DNA of 64,000 nt from GCA-2709075 sp964492555 (GTDB lineage Bacteria > Pseudomonadota > Alphaproteobacteria > MPNO01 > UBA2964): positions 93,992-157,991 of the forward strand of contig CAZBKQ010000001.1 of the NCBI GenBank assembly GCA_964492555.1. The letters run 5' to 3'. The position numbers and the translations under genes are program-made. The notes below the pieces were generated by a model that worked only from the letters and a program-made list of their open reading frames with translations, searched no databases and had not been told where the DNA came from. Shown one piece after another: positions 62,577-64,000 of the stretch. Each line of letters begins with the position of its first letter. Position 1 is the stretch's first letter.

Positions 62577-64000
62577 ATGGCAGGAGCATTGGCGACGGGC
62601 ACGCGTTGCGCGGCCCTGATCGGGCCGTATCTCAGCGGCAAGACCACATTGATGGAGGCGTTGCTTTACGCGACCGGCGCGATCCCGCGCAAGGGCAGCG
62701 TAAAGGACGGCAGTACGCTGGGCGATTCCACACCGGAAGCGCGGGCGCGGCACATGAGCACCGAGCTTTCCGTCGCCCAGACCGAATTTCTCGGCGATGA
62801 CTGGGCATTGATCGATTGTCCCGGTTCGGTGGAGCTGTGGCAGGATGCGTTGAACGCGTTGACGGTTGCCGATGTCGCGGTCATCGTCTGTGAACCGGAA
62901 TTGCACAAGGCGGTCGCGCTGGCGCCGCTCTTCCGCTATCTGCAGGACCGCAAAATCCCCCACATGGTGTTCATCAACAAGATGGACCATGCCTCTGAAC
63001 CGGCCCAGTCGGTGCTGGAGGCGATGCAGGCCCATTCGGAATGGCCGCTGGTGTTGCGCGAACTGCCGATCGTCGATGGCGAAACCATCACCGGCTATGT
63101 CGATCTGGTCAGCGAACGCGCCTATGAATACAAGCCGGGCGAAGCCTCGGCGCTGATTTCCCTGCCTGGCGGGGTGGCGGACGAGGAGCAACTCGCCCGG
63201 CAGGAAATGCTCGAAGCGCTGGCCGATTTCGATGACGATCTGCTGGAGCAGCTTCTGGAAGACGTCGTGCCGCCGACCGACGAAATCTACCACCAGATGT
63301 CGCGCGACATGCAGAACGGTCTGATTGTGCCGGTCTTCCTCGGCGCGGCGGAACAGGATCACGGCGTTCGGCGGTTACTCAAGGCGCTGCGTCATGAGGC
63401 ACCCGATCCGTCGGAAACCGCGACACGGCTGGGGCTGGGGGAATCCGGCGACGCCGCGGCTTTGGTGGTCAAAACACTGCACGCGGCCCAGGTCGGAAAG
63501 CTCTCGATCGCGCGGGTGCTGCGCGGCGCATTCGCCGATGGCGGCGACCTGCAGGGCAAACGGGCCGGCGCGATGCTGAAGCTGATGGGCGGCCAGCAGA
63601 TCAAGGTCTCTGAGGCGGGGCTCGGCGATTTGGTGGCGTTTGGCCGGATTGAGGATGCGGAAATCGGAAGCTGGCTGACCCCGACAGGCGCGCCTCCCGA
63701 AGGGGCGGAAGGCCTGCCCGCGCCGCTGACGCCGGTCTTCTCTCTTGCGTTGGAAGCCGCTGACCGCTCGGATGAGGTCAAGTTGACCGGCGCGCTGCAG
63801 CGGCTGAGCGAGGAAGACCCGTCGCTCGGCTGGCGGCAGGACAATGACGTGCATCAGCTGATTTTGGAGGGGCAGGGCGATATCCACCTGAAGCTCGCTA
63901 TCGACCGGCTGCAGGACCGCTACAAGGTCGGTGTCACCACCGGGCCGGTGAAGGTGCCGTATAAGGAAACCATCCAGAAGACGGTGTCGCAGCATGCCCG
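62577..64000 (+). CDS. EF-G-like translational GTPase, N-terminal 474 residues
   Basis: Open frame to the window edge. The domain plan is that of elongation factor G (GTPase domain, then domain II near 63440-63680, domain III start QLILEGQGDIHLKLAIDRLQDRY). However, the G1 loop reads GPYLSGKTTL instead of AHIDAGKTT, G3 is DCPGSVE, and only G4 NKMD (about 132) is canonical. Such divergent EF-G paralogues (about 670 residues) are common in alphaproteobacteria beside a true FusA; their role is unclear. AAGGGGAG lies before the ATG. Only the 5' part is in the window. Confidence 0.88.
   Translation, partial: MAGALATGTRCAALIGPYLSGKTTLMEALLYATGAIPRKGSVKDGSTLGDSTPEARARHMSTELSVAQTEFLGDDWALIDCPGSVELWQDALNALTVADVAVIVCEPELHKAVALAPLFRYLQDRKIPHMVFINKMDHASEPAQSVLEAMQAHSEWPLVLRELPIVDGETITGYVDLVSERAYEYKPGEASALISLPGGVADEEQLARQEMLEALADFDDDLLEQLLEDVVPPTDEIYHQMSRDMQNGLIVPVFLGAAEQDHGVRRLLKALRHEAPDPSETATRLGLGESGDAAALVVKTLHAAQVGKLSIARVLRGAFADGGDLQGKRAGAMLKLMGGQQIKVSEAGLGDLVAFGRIEDAEIGSWLTPTGAPPEGAEGLPAPLTPVFSLALEAADRSDEVKLTGALQRLSEEDPSLGWRQDNDVHQLILEGQGDIHLKLAIDRLQDRYKVGVTTGPVKVPYKETIQKTVSQHA

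Overview
The window is a chromosomal segment from an alphaproteobacterium, most likely of the Rhodospirillales/Kiloniellales kind. Evidence is the gene content (DUF1013/TrcR regulator, DUF1192 protein, class I aldolase, EF-P lysylation genes, zapA-6S RNA-fau block, yebC-ruvCAB-tol-pal-tilS-ftsH-folP-glmM superoperon) and high-GC coding DNA. Nothing in it looks like a plasmid, prophage or CRISPR locus. Four runs of exactly 100 N show a scaffolded draft or metagenome assembly. At two of them the flanks are identical 55-base copies, so those gaps are false and the genes across them are intact.

Layout. 1-9.4 kb: a flavin monooxygenase fragment, an MBL-fold hydrolase, the TrcR regulator, a quinone oxidoreductase, DUF1192, a likely small RNA with CCUCC motifs, rpmE, a lipid/multidrug-type ABC exporter, and a three-gene envelope cluster (coiled-coil OmpA protein, MotA/TolQ-type channel, second OmpA protein). 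9.5-14.2 kb: suhB and the EF-P module (efp, epmB, epmA), then an orphan TctC-type binding protein. 14.2-18.6 kb: thiE, a REP-like palindrome, class I aldolase, a truncated unknown gene at a gap, a coiled-coil protein, zapA, 6S RNA, fau and a YmdB-type phosphoesterase.

18.9-34 kb is a long co-directional housekeeping block: yebC, ruvCAB, ybgC-tolQRAB-pal-cpoB, tilS, ftsH, folP, glmM and thiD, linking recombination repair, envelope constriction, tRNA modification, membrane proteolysis, folate, peptidoglycan precursor and thiamine synthesis. 34-38.6 kb: a MarR regulator diverging from an aminotransferase, a molybdopterin operon (moaE, moaD, moeA, mobB), and pgsA. 38.6-48 kb: uvrC, an AT-rich stretch with two perfect DnaA boxes, folB with a FolM-like reductase, a Ca2+/cation antiporter, a Kef-type K+/H+ antiporter, a quinone reductase and uvrB.

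48-64 kb is more accessory: a sensor kinase gene with a nonsense codon and a frameshift; a EutA-type reactivase fused translationally to a bicupin gene with no EutBC nearby; a GAF sensor kinase; a Rieske oxygenase and a TauD-family dioxygenase; a DnaJ protein; a Gram-negative sortase with its VIT/VWA target; a beta-propeller protein with a PEP-CTERM-like tail; an aspartate aminotransferase; and an EF-G-like GTPase that runs off the end. The best candidates for something not well described are the EutA-bicupin pair, the CCUCC small RNA and the sortase neighbourhood.
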